This document shows, piece by piece, positions 1 through 7,478 of a stretch of DNA of 38,534 nt. How positions within the stretch are numbered: the stretch's first letter is position 1; each line of letters begins with the position of its first letter. A model generated the notes under the pieces. That model searched no databases and had not been told where the DNA came from. It saw only the letters and a program-made list of their open reading frames with translations. Made by a program: the position numbers and the translations under genes. Origin of the DNA: a virus; the IMG/VR virus record IMGVR_UViG_3300037847_003227, positions 1 to 38,534 of that record. The stretch is one strand, 5' to 3'.

Positions 1-1
1 A

Positions 2-1480
2 GATACATATAATCAAAATAGAATTGTAGATCCTACAAAACCAGATGTTATAGGTATTAATAAACTTGGCAGAAAAATAGCAAGTGTAAAACAAGGTGAA
101 AGCTACGTAGCAAAAAGATTAGAAAAATATATTGAAATGGTATTACTAGGTAAGACTAAAAATGTTGCAATGCTACCTGGTACAAACATACAAATAGATA
201 AAATAATTGATAATATCTTGTCTTATACAGCGATAACAACTTTAGGATTAGACTTCTTAAAAGGATCCAGAAACTGGTTAACAGCTGTATGGCAACAAGG
301 TATAGAAGCTGGAGCAGGAAGAGCAAACAAAGGAAAAATATCATTAGCAGAGTTTTTAGATGGTCATAAAGTTATGGCAGACAAATTTAGAGATTTAACT
401 TCAGATAAATACAAGAAGCTTGGTAACAAATCTTATCTAGGACAATTGTTATTATACTTTGATGCAATACAAGGAGGGTTCGATGACTTTGCAGGAGGTA
501 AACAAACTACAGGTAATGTACTATTAAGACAAACATTATTAAATCCAGACAACTTATTAATAAACTATCATATAGGTGAAGTATCTGCACAAGGTGCTGC
601 AGCTGTAGCATTACTTAAGAAAAGAAAAGTAACTGTAAATGGTGAGCAAGTAGGATTATATGATGCGTTTAGAATAAATAAAATAACTGGTAAGTTTGAG
701 TTTAAAGGTACAGAAGCAGAAAGAAAAGCAGCACAAGAAACTATTAGAACTACTACATTAGAGATAGGAGAGATGAATAGAAGACTTAACGGTAACTATA
801 AATCTATAGATAAAACTGTATTGTCTCAGAGTGCAGGAGGTAGAATGTTAGAGTTATTTAGAAAGTTCCTTATACCTACGGTAATGAATAGATGGAGAGT
901 TGATTTTGTTAACCATGAAAAAGGTGAACCGGATGGAGGATTTTATAGAAGAACTATATCTAATATGTGGAATGCTTGGAAAACCAGTGCAGAGACTGAC
1001 CTAATAAAGAAAGCATTAGATACAAAAAGAAGATCTACACTAACACCACAAGACAAAGAAGCTCTTATGAGAGTTATGCATGAAGCTACATTATTAGCAA
1101 TATTATCAGCACTTGTTAGTATTTTAATGGGTATGCAAGATGATGATGACGAAGAAATTAGTGTACCTTCATATTATTTACTATATTTATTAACTACTAC
1201 TAGAGCAGAGATAATGGCTTTTGCTCCTACACCACAAGCAGCTGGAGAATTCCTTAGAATATTAAGATCTCCAACAGCTATGACAACTAGTATAGAAAGA
1301 ACTATGAAGTTGTTAAAACAATTAGGAGCACCTATGGAAGAATACCAAAGAGACTCAGGACCATGGGAGAAAGGTGAAAATAAACTTAAAGTACGTGCCT
1401 TGCAGTGGCTAGGAATCAGCGGGTTACAGACAGATCCAGAGACTGCCTTAAGAAATTTCTTAATGATAACTGAGAGGTAA
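2..1480 (+). CDS. C-terminal part of a large, probably virion, protein (5' cut by window edge)
   Basis: The frame is open from base 2 to a TAA at 1478-1480, giving 492 residues with no start inside the window that must be used; the first ATG (137) is internal to continuous coding sequence. The visible part is mostly helical and charged. Near the C-terminus there is one hydrophobic stretch (about bases 1090-1130), followed at once by an acidic run of Asp/Glu, then a second moderately hydrophobic segment. It is the last large plus-strand gene before small lysis-type genes and the convergent junction, which in crAss-like phages is where very large internal virion or virion RNA polymerase proteins end. 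I see no catalytic motif in this fragment, so the virion assignment is inferred from position and size only. Confidence 0.6.
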   Translation, partial: DTYNQNRIVDPTKPDVIGINKLGRKIASVKQGESYVAKRLEKYIEMVLLGKTKNVAMLPGTNIQIDKIIDNILSYTAITTLGLDFLKGSRNWLTAVWQQGIEAGAGRANKGKISLAEFLDGHKVMADKFRDLTSDKYKKLGNKSYLGQLLLYFDAIQGGFDDFAGGKQTTGNVLLRQTLLNPDNLLINYHIGEVSAQGAAAVALLKKRKVTVNGEQVGLYDAFRINKITGKFEFKGTEAERKAAQETIRTTTLEIGEMNRRLNGNYKSIDKTVLSQSAGGRMLELFRKFLIPTVMNRWRVDFVNHEKGEPDGGFYRRTISNMWNAWKTSAETDLIKKALDTKRRSTLTPQDKEALMRVMHEATLLAILSALVSILMGMQDDDDEEISVPSYYLLYLLTTTRAEIMAFAPTPQAAGEFLRILRSPTAMTTSIERTMKLLKQLGAPMEEYQRDSGPWEKGENKLKVRALQWLGISGLQTDPETALRNFLMITER

Positions 1481-1489
1481 TGTACAAAA

Positions 1490-1810
1490 ATGAAAAACAT
1501 ATGGATTGCGATTTTAATTGTCCTTTTTGCACAGGCTGCTAACGCTCAATTGATTGAGAAAGACAAGCAGTTACATTTTGCGGCTGGTGTTATAGCATCT
1601 AGCGCAGGATATACGTATGTCTATTCGAAAACAAAAAATAAAAAGAAAGCAACTATAGCAGCAATCGGGACAGCATTACTTGCAGGTACTATAAAAGAAT
1701 GGGTTGACTCAAAACAACCAAAAAATAAATTTGATAAAAAGGATTTAGCAGCTACAGCTATTGGAGGGATTACAGTTACATTAACTATTAATCTATTTAA
1801 TAAAAAATAA
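1490..1810 (+). CDS. Small exported protein, YfiM-like motif
   Basis: 106 residues. Residues 1-19 form a classic signal peptide (MKN, hydrophobic core, then ANA before Gln20), so the mature protein should be periplasmic; the Gln at +1 is typical of Bacteroidota signal peptides. The mature start has the motif DKQLHFAAGVIAS, the DKxxHFxxG signature of small YfiM-like/periplasmic proteins often seen next to phage lysis genes. Two further glycine/alanine-rich hydrophobic stretches (about 58-68 and 87-101) could be membrane-associated. It starts 9 bases after the upstream gene and is followed after 4 bases by a holin-like gene, suggesting a late lysis or envelope role. Molecular function unknown. 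Confidence 0.7.
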   Translation: MKNIWIAILIVLFAQAANAQLIEKDKQLHFAAGVIASSAGYTYVYSKTKNKKKATIAAIGTALLAGTIKEWVDSKQPKNKFDKKDLAATAIGGITVTLTINLFNKK

Positions 1811-1814
1811 AATT

Positions 1815-2042
1815 ATGTGGGCATTATTTAAAGACGAAAACGACATAAACGAAAAAAATGTAGTGGGCTTTGTTTCATTTATAGTTATGGTATTATTTGC
1901 TGTGGCTGATTTAATGACAAGTCTTATTGCGGATAAAGACCTTATTATAAACGAGGTTGTTTACAATTCATTTGTGTGGGTTACACTAGGATGTTTTGGA
2001 ATATCTTCTATTGAAAAAATTAAAGGTAAAGGGGGTGAATAA
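1815..2042 (+). CDS. Two-TM membrane protein, holin candidate
   Basis: 75 residues with two predicted membrane helices (about 17-37 and 48-65), a short acidic N-terminus and a basic C-terminus (KIKGKGGE). Size, two-helix topology, charged tail and position at the end of the late block fit a small phage holin. It starts 4 bases after the exported protein gene and ends 39 bases before the opposing UNG gene. Holins share little sequence, so this rests on topology and place; a superinfection-exclusion membrane protein is the main alternative. Confidence 0.55.
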   Translation: MWALFKDENDINEKNVVGFVSFIVMVLFAVADLMTSLIADKDLIINEVVYNSFVWVTLGCFGISSIEKIKGKGGE

Positions 2043-2081
2043 CCAGTGCTTTTTCATGCATGGGTTACCCACCCGATAACT
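2043..2081. terminator. Convergent gene junction with short inverted repeats
   Basis: Only 39 bases separate the last plus-strand gene from the last minus-strand gene. They contain a GGGTTACCC self-complementary core near 2061-2069 and GTTA/TAAC arms overlapping it. No long T-tract follows on either side, so termination here is inferred from the convergent arrangement more than from a clear hairpin. Confidence 0.3.
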
Positions 2082-3167
2082 TTACCAATTTATAGACAGG
2101 TTGTATTTTTCTAAAAATTTGTTACATTTTGTAAAGGGTTTAGAACCAAAGAACCCAGCTTTACCTCCTGCGTAAGCTTCAGCTGCAGGATGCGGAGCTT
2201 TTATTATATGTATAAGATCTGAACTCTCTTCTTGTACAGAAGCTTGAGCATCTTTACCCCATAATATAAATACTAAAGGTTCGTTTCTTTGTTTCTTAAA
2301 CTCTATTAGCATACGTATTATTATCTCTACAAAACCATCCCACTGTTTTTTATGTGAGTTAGGTTTACCGGCTTCTACCGTAAGAGTCTTGTTTAATAAT
2401 AGTACACCTTGTGTAGTCCATCTAGTAAGAGTAGGACTATGCGCAGATTTAAATGCAAAGTTGTTTGCATAAACGTCCTCTTGTACTTCTTTAAGAATAT
2501 TTCTTAGAGAAGGTGGTATTTTACTTTGCCCTTCTCGTATAGAGAAAGCTAAACCATGCGCACTACCATCGTGATATGGATCTTGTCCTATTATAACTAC
2601 ACGAGTATCTAATAGACTGCAATGCTTAAATGCATTAAAGATCTCGCCAGCTGGCGGATAGACTGTTGTTTGTTTGTATCTATCTTTTAAGAACATGCTA
2701 AGTTGTAACATCTTAGCTGTAGTAAATACAGAGCGTAGTTCTGACCACCACTCGTATCCTAGTTTGTCACATAGCTTTTGATCTTTTGGGTCTTTAAACT
2801 CTATGTTCCAATACTTAATAGGAATATTTACCTTCTTAGTATAGCTTGCGTTTTTATATATCATAAGACCGGATCTTGCTTTAGCATCTACAGTATTTAT
2901 AGTATATACAGCTCTGTTAGTTGTATACTCTATACGTTGTGCAAAGTCTAAAATCCTAGCATGTATACTCCAGGCTTTTGTTTTCCTGTATACATCTGCT
3001 TCCTTCTCATGCTTCTTGTAAGTAAACGTTCCATCTGGTTCAGGTTCTAAAAACCCTACCATACGGTCACGTTCTTCGTCTGATTGTCTAATAAACACCT
3101 TATAAGGTGATTCTTTTTCTATAACCAATACATTACTGTACGGATCTACTATTTCTAAATTACTCAT
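2082..3167 (-). CDS. ung: Uracil-DNA glycosylase (family 1) with an extra N-terminal domain
   Basis: 361 residues, against about 225 for ordinary bacterial UNG. The UNG part starts near residue 138: YPP at 170-172, the water-activating motif GQDPYH at 194-199 (catalytic Asp196), AHGLAFSI at 203-210, LLLNKTLTVEAG at 256-267, NSHK at 270-273, FILWGKDAQ at 300-308 and the DNA-intercalation loop around His326. The enzyme removes uracil from DNA. In the loop the usual HPSPLS reads HPAAEAYAGG, so the serine after HP is Ala and the loop is altered. The first ~135 residues have no family I recognise and are an unusual extension. Last gene of the minus-strand block; its ATG overlaps the upstream 56-residue ORF by 8 bases (ATGAGTAA). 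Confidence 0.93.
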   Translation of the reverse strand: MSNLEIVDPYSNVLVIEKESPYKVFIRQSDEERDRMVGFLEPEPDGTFTYKKHEKEADVYRKTKAWSIHARILDFAQRIEYTTNRAVYTINTVDAKARSGLMIYKNASYTKKVNIPIKYWNIEFKDPKDQKLCDKLGYEWWSELRSVFTTAKMLQLSMFLKDRYKQTTVYPPAGEIFNAFKHCSLLDTRVVIIGQDPYHDGSAHGLAFSIREGQSKIPPSLRNILKEVQEDVYANNFAFKSAHSPTLTRWTTQGVLLLNKTLTVEAGKPNSHKKQWDGFVEIIIRMLIEFKKQRNEPLVFILWGKDAQASVQEESSDLIHIIKAPHPAAEAYAGGKAGFFGSKPFTKCNKFLEKYNLSINW

Positions 3168-3330
3168 TTAATGCTATTATTTTATATTCTGTTATATATC
3201 TGTTTCTCATAAACTGATCAACACTCCATTGAATGTCCTCAGTTTCTAGTATTACATAATCCTCTGACTCTGGTTCATTAGGATTAAATTGTTCTTTGTA
3301 TATTAATTTATACTTCTTGCTCTTGCTCAT
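3160..3330 (-). CDS. Small acidic protein of unknown function
   Basis: A 56-residue frame not covered by the longer ORFs. ATG is at 3330-3328 and TAA at 3162-3160. It begins MSKSKKYKLIYKEQ and contains an acidic middle (EPESEDY, ETED) and an RNRYITEYK segment. It overlaps the upstream DnaA-like gene's 3' end by 23 bases and the downstream UNG start by 8 bases, filling what would otherwise be the only gap in a tightly packed operon; that spacing is the main reason to believe it. No family recognised. Confidence 0.65.
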   Translation of the reverse strand: MSKSKKYKLIYKEQFNPNEPESEDYVILETEDIQWSVDQFMRNRYITEYKIIALNE

Positions 3331-3787
3331 GATGCATTAATTTTAGTCCCTCTAGTTCTAGTTCTAATCTTTGTACTCTTTCTAAAAGGAATTCTACTTT
3401 TTCTAATACGTTCATAGTATCTACTCCAGCTGCTTCAGTTAGGTCTATACTCTTATTATGAACTAACTCATTTAAATAAGCCGTTATATAATCATACCAA
3501 ACTTGTAGTTCTGGATCTTGCGGAATAGTATAAGGAGCATGTTTTAAATGGTGTATAACACTTGCGTGATTCATACCAACATGCCTTGCTATTTCTGAAA
3601 TATTACAAGCAGTATAATGTGATGCTAAATAATAGAATAAAGCTCTTGCATTAACAAAAGCTCTACCTCTATTTCTTTGTTTCATATCATATCCTGTTAT
3701 ACGTAAGATACAGGCTTCTATGTCTTGTAATGTTACTACATTCTTATTTGCTACTGCTACCTGCAGATTCACCTCTTTGACTCTCAT
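3308..3787 (-). CDS. DnaA domain IV-like DNA-binding protein
   Basis: 159 residues. Residues about 20-85 match the C-terminal DNA-binding domain of DnaA: TLQDIEACIL, then a basic loop, NARALFYYLA (the R..A.YLA helix, about 47-55), and the helix-turn-helix ISEIARHVGMNHASVIHHL (about 63-81) in place of the DnaA signature RDHSTVLHA. The AAA+ ATPase domain of DnaA is absent. The last 40 residues are a probable coiled coil rich in Leu and Glu. In DnaA this domain binds DnaA boxes at the origin, so a role in recognising a phage or host origin is inferred. The start overlaps the upstream gene by 44 bases, which is long; no better in-frame ATG precedes the conserved domain. Confidence 0.7.
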   Translation of the reverse strand: MRVKEVNLQVAVANKNVVTLQDIEACILRITGYDMKQRNRGRAFVNARALFYYLASHYTACNISEIARHVGMNHASVIHHLKHAPYTIPQDPELQVWYDYITAYLNELVHNKSIDLTEAAGVDTMNVLEKVEFLLERVQRLELELEGLKLMHHEQEQEV

Positions 3788-4259
3788 CTGTAAAATACTT
3801 TTTATATTTATTATAAACTTTAGGATAGTTCTTTCTTAAATAAGCTCCTTCAGTTCCTGCATCTCCTGGTACAACTGTATAATTACCAAACTGTGGATCA
3901 TATGCTTCACCTACTGAATTTGCTGCTCTACCTATAAATTCTATTTTTACATTTTCACGTTCTTTCATTAACGCATACCCTAGCTGTAAGTAGTTCATTG
4001 CATCTGCATATCTACTTTCTATAGGCTCAGCTTGTTCCATGTCTGGATTAGCAGCATGGCTCTGTATAGCTTGTATGTGTTTATCAAAGAAAACGGACCA
4101 AACCATCATAGGATCTGTTCCTAGTCGATTTGCGGTACTTTTAAAGTTGTGTAGTACATCTGTATTATTGTTAGTGTACTCGGGCTGTTTTGCTTGCATA
4201 ATGCGGTAAGCGTCTTTTTTGAGCTGTCTCGCATGATATTTGTAATCGTTACTGTTCAT
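3744..4259 (-). CDS. Conserved phage protein, possibly Nmad1/DUF1599-like
   Basis: 171 residues. The first ~110 residues are helical with NFKSTANRLGT (about 39-49), a Trp-containing helix with DKHIQAIQSH and then EPIESRYADAMNYLQLGYAL (about 79-98). The pattern of a short K/N loop, a paired lysine/histidine helix and a late ESRxxDxMNYL helix resembles the nucleotide-modification associated domain 1 (DUF1599) and the related MazG-like fold, which act on nucleotides. I hold this only as a family resemblance. The C-terminal ~60 residues are Gly/Tyr/Lys-rich and end in a low-complexity SAGSSSK tail. It overlaps both neighbours, so is part of the operon. Confidence 0.55.
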   Translation of the reverse strand: MNSNDYKYHARQLKKDAYRIMQAKQPEYTNNNTDVLHNFKSTANRLGTDPMMVWSVFFDKHIQAIQSHAANPDMEQAEPIESRYADAMNYLQLGYALMKERENVKIEFIGRAANSVGEAYDPQFGNYTVVPGDAGTEGAYLRKNYPKVYNKYKKYFTDESQRGESAGSSSK

Positions 4260-4443
4260 CTAATTTAAATTTACTTTTTACTTCTTCTAATCTGTTTTTA
4301 CTACAATAAATAACACAGCCGTCCTTATAAAAAGGACCAGCTACGTTATCATTGCTCTTGTGTTTTTTGATACTAGCTTTTATCTTTTTCAATACTTGAT
4401 TAGACTTATTCTGGTATCTCTTTTTTTCCTCGTTAGTTATCAT
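4249..4443 (-). CDS. Small lysine-rich protein of unknown function
   Basis: 64 residues, very basic in its first half (EEKKRYQNK, KKIKASIKKHK), then a CVIYC segment with two cysteines and an EEVKSKFKLDEQ end. It overlaps the next gene by 11 bases and begins 6 bases after the nuclease gene ends, so is translated within the operon. The basic character would suit nucleic-acid binding, but there is no recognisable domain. Confidence 0.6.
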   Translation of the reverse strand: MITNEEKKRYQNKSNQVLKKIKASIKKHKSNDNVAGPFYKDGCVIYCSKNRLEEVKSKFKLDEQ

Positions 4444-4449
4444 AATTTA

Positions 4450-5367
4450 TCAATTTAAGAGTGTTACACCTTTGGATTCAAAACTCTCACGAGATTCCGT
4501 CCATAGCTGTCGTTCTTGATGCCAATCGATACGTTCTAGTAGATTTTTATATTTCTTTCTACCTTCTTCTATTAGATTGTTTCCTATCTCGAACACTCTT
4601 ACTTGATAATAACCGGTTGTTTCTACTGCAATTATATATACTTTGTCAACAAGCATGTAATTGTCTTCTAATGCATCTACATAGAATGCCATCTGCCTGT
4701 CATAATGATAATACTCAAAGGAATCTCTAAACATCTCCACACTTTTGGAGGTAGTCTTGAGATCTATAAGGTTGACTTTAGTACCAGTCTTCTGATACCT
4801 GTCAATTTTGGATTTATACGCTTGATTTGGTCCCCAAAAATACTCTGATTCATTTTCTCCATCGCCTGTAAATAACAGGTCAGATGCTGCTTTGTGTGTA
4901 GTTATAGAATCTTTAATAGCTGATAACATACTAGCCATCTTCTGATCTATACATACTTTACCATCAGCACGTAGTAAAAAATCATAGTAGTCTTTACCCT
5001 GATCAATAACTTTCTTGATTAGTGTATCTGGTTTCCAGGTTTGTCCATAATTTAGTTCTCTTGCAGAACCAAATATGTATTCATGGTATTTATTTATGTC
5101 TGTATCTATTTCTCCTTTTGTTATATTATATACTTTCTCCATGATCTTAACAATAGTATCACTAGGTCTTTCTACATCCGCAATAGCAAACGTTTCAGGC
5201 TCTAGTATAAACTTATGGATCATACTACCATGATATAACGAAGGAGTTTCTAGATGCTCTAAATTACCATCTAGATAGTCTTTAAATTTACGTGGACTAC
5301 CTCCTTGTTCTGGGTTAATATAACTTAAGGAGGAGTTACTTATTCTTTTATCTTTATAATACTCCAT
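4450..5367 (-). CDS. RecE-like PD-(D/E)XK exonuclease
   Basis: 305 residues. It has the layout of RecE/exodeoxyribonuclease VIII-like nucleases: YHGSMIHKFILEP (about 45-57, the G-x-x-H helix), a long helical middle, then the catalytic core KSKIDRY (Asp189), LIDLKTT (Asp202, Lys204; here the D/E-x-K has Asp) and the following YDRQMAFY helix with the conserved Gln (225). These enzymes resect double-stranded ends 5'-3' and work with single-strand annealing proteins. A Sak4-like ATPase, an SSB-like protein, NinB-like and RusA-like genes in the same block fit such a recombination system. A Cas4-type relative is the alternative, but the four-cysteine cluster is missing. Confidence 0.8.
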   Translation of the reverse strand: MEYYKDKRISNSSLSYINPEQGGSPRKFKDYLDGNLEHLETPSLYHGSMIHKFILEPETFAIADVERPSDTIVKIMEKVYNITKGEIDTDINKYHEYIFGSARELNYGQTWKPDTLIKKVIDQGKDYYDFLLRADGKVCIDQKMASMLSAIKDSITTHKAASDLLFTGDGENESEYFWGPNQAYKSKIDRYQKTGTKVNLIDLKTTSKSVEMFRDSFEYYHYDRQMAFYVDALEDNYMLVDKVYIIAVETTGYYQVRVFEIGNNLIEEGRKKYKNLLERIDWHQERQLWTESRESFESKGVTLLN

Positions 5368-5397
5368 TTTATTACAATATAATTAAATTTTTAATAA

Positions 5398-6231
5398 CTA
5401 AAAAATGTATCTTATAGACTCCAAACTAAAATATTGTCTATAGATTTCTTTGAATTCTTCTAATAATCTAGTCTTATGTTTTATAGGATATCGTAATACA
5501 CCTGACCGGTTTTTTACTTCTTTACTATATTGCATAAGCTCTCTAGCTTCTTCGCTTGCTTTAGCCATTTGTAGCGGATGATTAGTAAGCGCTATAACTT
5601 CACACTTATTCTCTCCCGCATGTTCTAGTACATCTTTAAATAGCTTGTCATATAGTTTATCCCAACCAGGATAAAATACTAAAGGACTATAGTTTAAGTG
5701 TACTTCCCATCCCAGGTTCTTTAATCTATTTATATCTTGTATTCTAGATTCTATCTTTTGCATTTTAGGCTCAAGTATATCAGAATACTTTTGCGGCATC
5801 AATGATACACGCACTCTAGGACGTTTAAAGAAATGATTTACATCTAGTTTTAATAAACCAGGATACTTTGTAGCCATAGTTGTATTTATTTCTGGATGCC
5901 CATCATAATATGCAAGATAATCATGTAAGCTTAATGGCATGTGTTTCTGCATTAATACTAGATCTGTATTGCAAGCTATATCTACCATTTTATATACAGG
6001 GTCTTGTTGATCCGGTGTCTTTTCATAGGTTGTAGCCCAATGAAATACAGAATCTACTATATCTAGATAGTTTTCGTTTACAAATACTCTACGTCCATTG
6101 TATCTAGACATATAGCAATATGTATCTACGCAACCACCAAAACATCCATATATAAGATTAGGAGCTATAGCGTTAGCACTATTATTATTAGGTTTTGTTA
6201 CTAAAGTTTTTGTTTTCTGTGTTTTTATCAT
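5398..6231 (-). CDS. Spore photoproduct lyase-like radical SAM protein
   Basis: 277 residues from ATG 6231-6229; a longer frame exists only through a TTG at 6309 across a structured intergenic element. Residues 24-44 hold the iron-sulfur motif, CFGGCVDTYCYMSR, so Cys30, Cys34 and Cys39 are spaced CX3CX4C, not the usual CX3CX2C. The context (CYM then a basic segment and VFVN) matches SplB. DIACNTDL (Cys87) aligns with the EGSCTSDP segment that holds the hydrogen-donor Cys of SplB. RVRVSLMPQ, the EPKMQKIESRI helix, SPLVFYPGWDKLYDKLF and the final RYPIKHK...EIYRQYF region also match SplB. SplB repairs a UV thymine dimer in DNA, so a repair role is inferred. It lies between RIIB and the RecE-like nuclease. 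Confidence 0.8.
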   Translation of the reverse strand: MIKTQKTKTLVTKPNNNSANAIAPNLIYGCFGGCVDTYCYMSRYNGRRVFVNENYLDIVDSVFHWATTYEKTPDQQDPVYKMVDIACNTDLVLMQKHMPLSLHDYLAYYDGHPEINTTMATKYPGLLKLDVNHFFKRPRVRVSLMPQKYSDILEPKMQKIESRIQDINRLKNLGWEVHLNYSPLVFYPGWDKLYDKLFKDVLEHAGENKCEVIALTNHPLQMAKASEEARELMQYSKEVKNRSGVLRYPIKHKTRLLEEFKEIYRQYFSLESIRYIF

Positions 6232-6247
6232 AATTACTATATAAAAA

Positions 6248-6324
6248 GAGGAGGTTGGGACTCGGTAACCCTGCACATTATGCTCAGCAAAAGCCAGTGA
6301 ACTGAACAAACGCTTGACCCCCTC
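6248..6324 (-). terminator. Large branched terminator-like RNA element (77 nt)
   Basis: Read on the minus strand, a 7-bp closing stem (GAGGGGG at 6324-6318 with CCTCCTC at 6254-6248, one G-U) encloses 63 bases and is followed directly by TTTTTAT. Inside are GGG/CCC arms (6257-6259 with 6269-6271) and CAGT/ACTG arms (about 6294-6303). It sits 3' of RIIB and 5' of the radical SAM gene. The size is that of a tRNA, but no cloverleaf with a proper anticodon arm can be drawn. It shares short motifs with the element at 21866-21933. Confidence 0.55.
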
Positions 6325-6338
6325 GATTATAAACCATC

Positions 6339-7478
6339 TTATGCAACCATCACAAGTCTTTCTCTCATAATGTTTGCTTTTTCTGCAGCTTCTTGACTTC
6401 TAGAACCTTGGAACTGTGCCAATTGTTCTTCTAACGTTTCTGTTTCCCACGTTTTATAGTCATACTCAAAGTATGGTGTAGTAATAGTTACGTCATTAGT
6501 CAAGTCTACAATACCATATGCATAGTATTCACAGCATCTCATCTTCATATAAGAATAATCAGATGGTACTGCTACAACATTCATAGGGTTAACTAGACAA
6601 GCAAGGTAAACGTTGCCGTTACCTCCGCCAAATCCTTTTACATAGCCTGGCGCACCAACATGTAAACCAGTAGAACAGGTATTTCTAGGGTCTCCATCAC
6701 ATGCGGATCTATCCATTGTGACAGGAGAACCAAGTCTGATCTCTGATGTACCTTGATGCCAGTCAGTAAACTCAGGAGCTTCTACAGTCTCATCTGTAAG
6801 ATTGTTTATAGAATTAAACATCTCTTCTAGATTACCTGCAACGTGCTCAGGTGCAATAAAATTACCCTTGCTGTCTGTAATAAGACTAGTCTCTACAATA
6901 GAGAAATCACCATTCTTATCTACAACTGTGTAATCTTTTGGATCCTGACCAGATGCTTTTAATTGTATATACTCCTTTGGTACCCACATATTCACTGCTT
7001 TGTATGTTTTCTCAGTCTTCTTTACAGACTTGTAGGCTATAAAATAACCAGAGTCTGTAATAGGAAACTCATACTGATCCATAAAATTATATAGATCTCT
7101 CTTTACATGATCTGCAGGGTTTAACATTAACAGCTTCCAGAAGTTTACAAGAGGAGTCAAAGGCAATCCTTTGTCTATAAACTCTTTCATCTTTGTAAGC
7201 AGTTTACTTGGTAGGGGCTCAGTGAACCCCTTTAAATACCAATTACCTATCTCATCTTTAACTAGACTCTGTGCATCAAACACTTTCTGAGTCGGGTCAA
7301 AGTCTTCTACTAATTGCTTTACAAGGTCATTAGTAGGATTTAGTGCTACAGTTTTAATTTTCTCATATAGAGATTGCGCACTTGTCTTGTCAGTTTCGTC
7401 TCTATAGTAACTGACACCATTAACTAGCGCAGTAACGGCTTTGTCACTGCGAATTGCAAATACTTGATTTTTACTCAT
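6339..7478 (-). CDS. rIIB: RIIB-like protein
   Basis: 379 residues. Recognised by the phage RIIB pattern: LNPADHVKRDLYNFMDQYEF then ITDSGYFIAYKSV (about 118-152), the later block with GSPVTMDRSACD, CSTGLHVGAPGYVKGF (about 268-284), and CLVNPMNVVAVPSDYSYMKMRCCEYY (about 293-318, not quoted in full elsewhere). In T4, RIIA and RIIB are membrane-associated and let the phage escape exclusion by lambda RexAB; the biochemical activity is not known. The gene overlaps the end of rIIA by 8 bases (ATGAGTAA), as expected for a translationally coupled pair. The 77-nt terminator-like element follows. Confidence 0.85.
   Translation of the reverse strand: MSKNQVFAIRSDKAVTALVNGVSYYRDETDKTSAQSLYEKIKTVALNPTNDLVKQLVEDFDPTQKVFDAQSLVKDEIGNWYLKGFTEPLPSKLLTKMKEFIDKGLPLTPLVNFWKLLMLNPADHVKRDLYNFMDQYEFPITDSGYFIAYKSVKKTEKTYKAVNMWVPKEYIQLKASGQDPKDYTVVDKNGDFSIVETSLITDSKGNFIAPEHVAGNLEEMFNSINNLTDETVEAPEFTDWHQGTSEIRLGSPVTMDRSACDGDPRNTCSTGLHVGAPGYVKGFGGGNGNVYLACLVNPMNVVAVPSDYSYMKMRCCEYYAYGIVDLTNDVTITTPYFEYDYKTWETETLEEQLAQFQGSRSQEAAEKANIMRERLVMVA

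Noticed and set aside
1174-1500. Minus-strand ORF opposite the first gene
   Set aside because: Shadow of a well-supported coding frame, with no domain and no spacing logic. The same holds for the other opposite-strand ORFs, such as those at 8188, 17205 and 35359.
6232-6309. N-terminal extension of the radical SAM protein
   Set aside because: It needs a TTG start within the structured intergenic element, and the added residues have no counterpart in SplB; ATG 6231 is preferred.
6248-6324. tRNA gene
   Set aside because: The length and closing stem fit and GGGACTCGGTAACCC resembles a D arm, but no anticodon arm with a 7-base loop and no proper T arm can be drawn on either strand.
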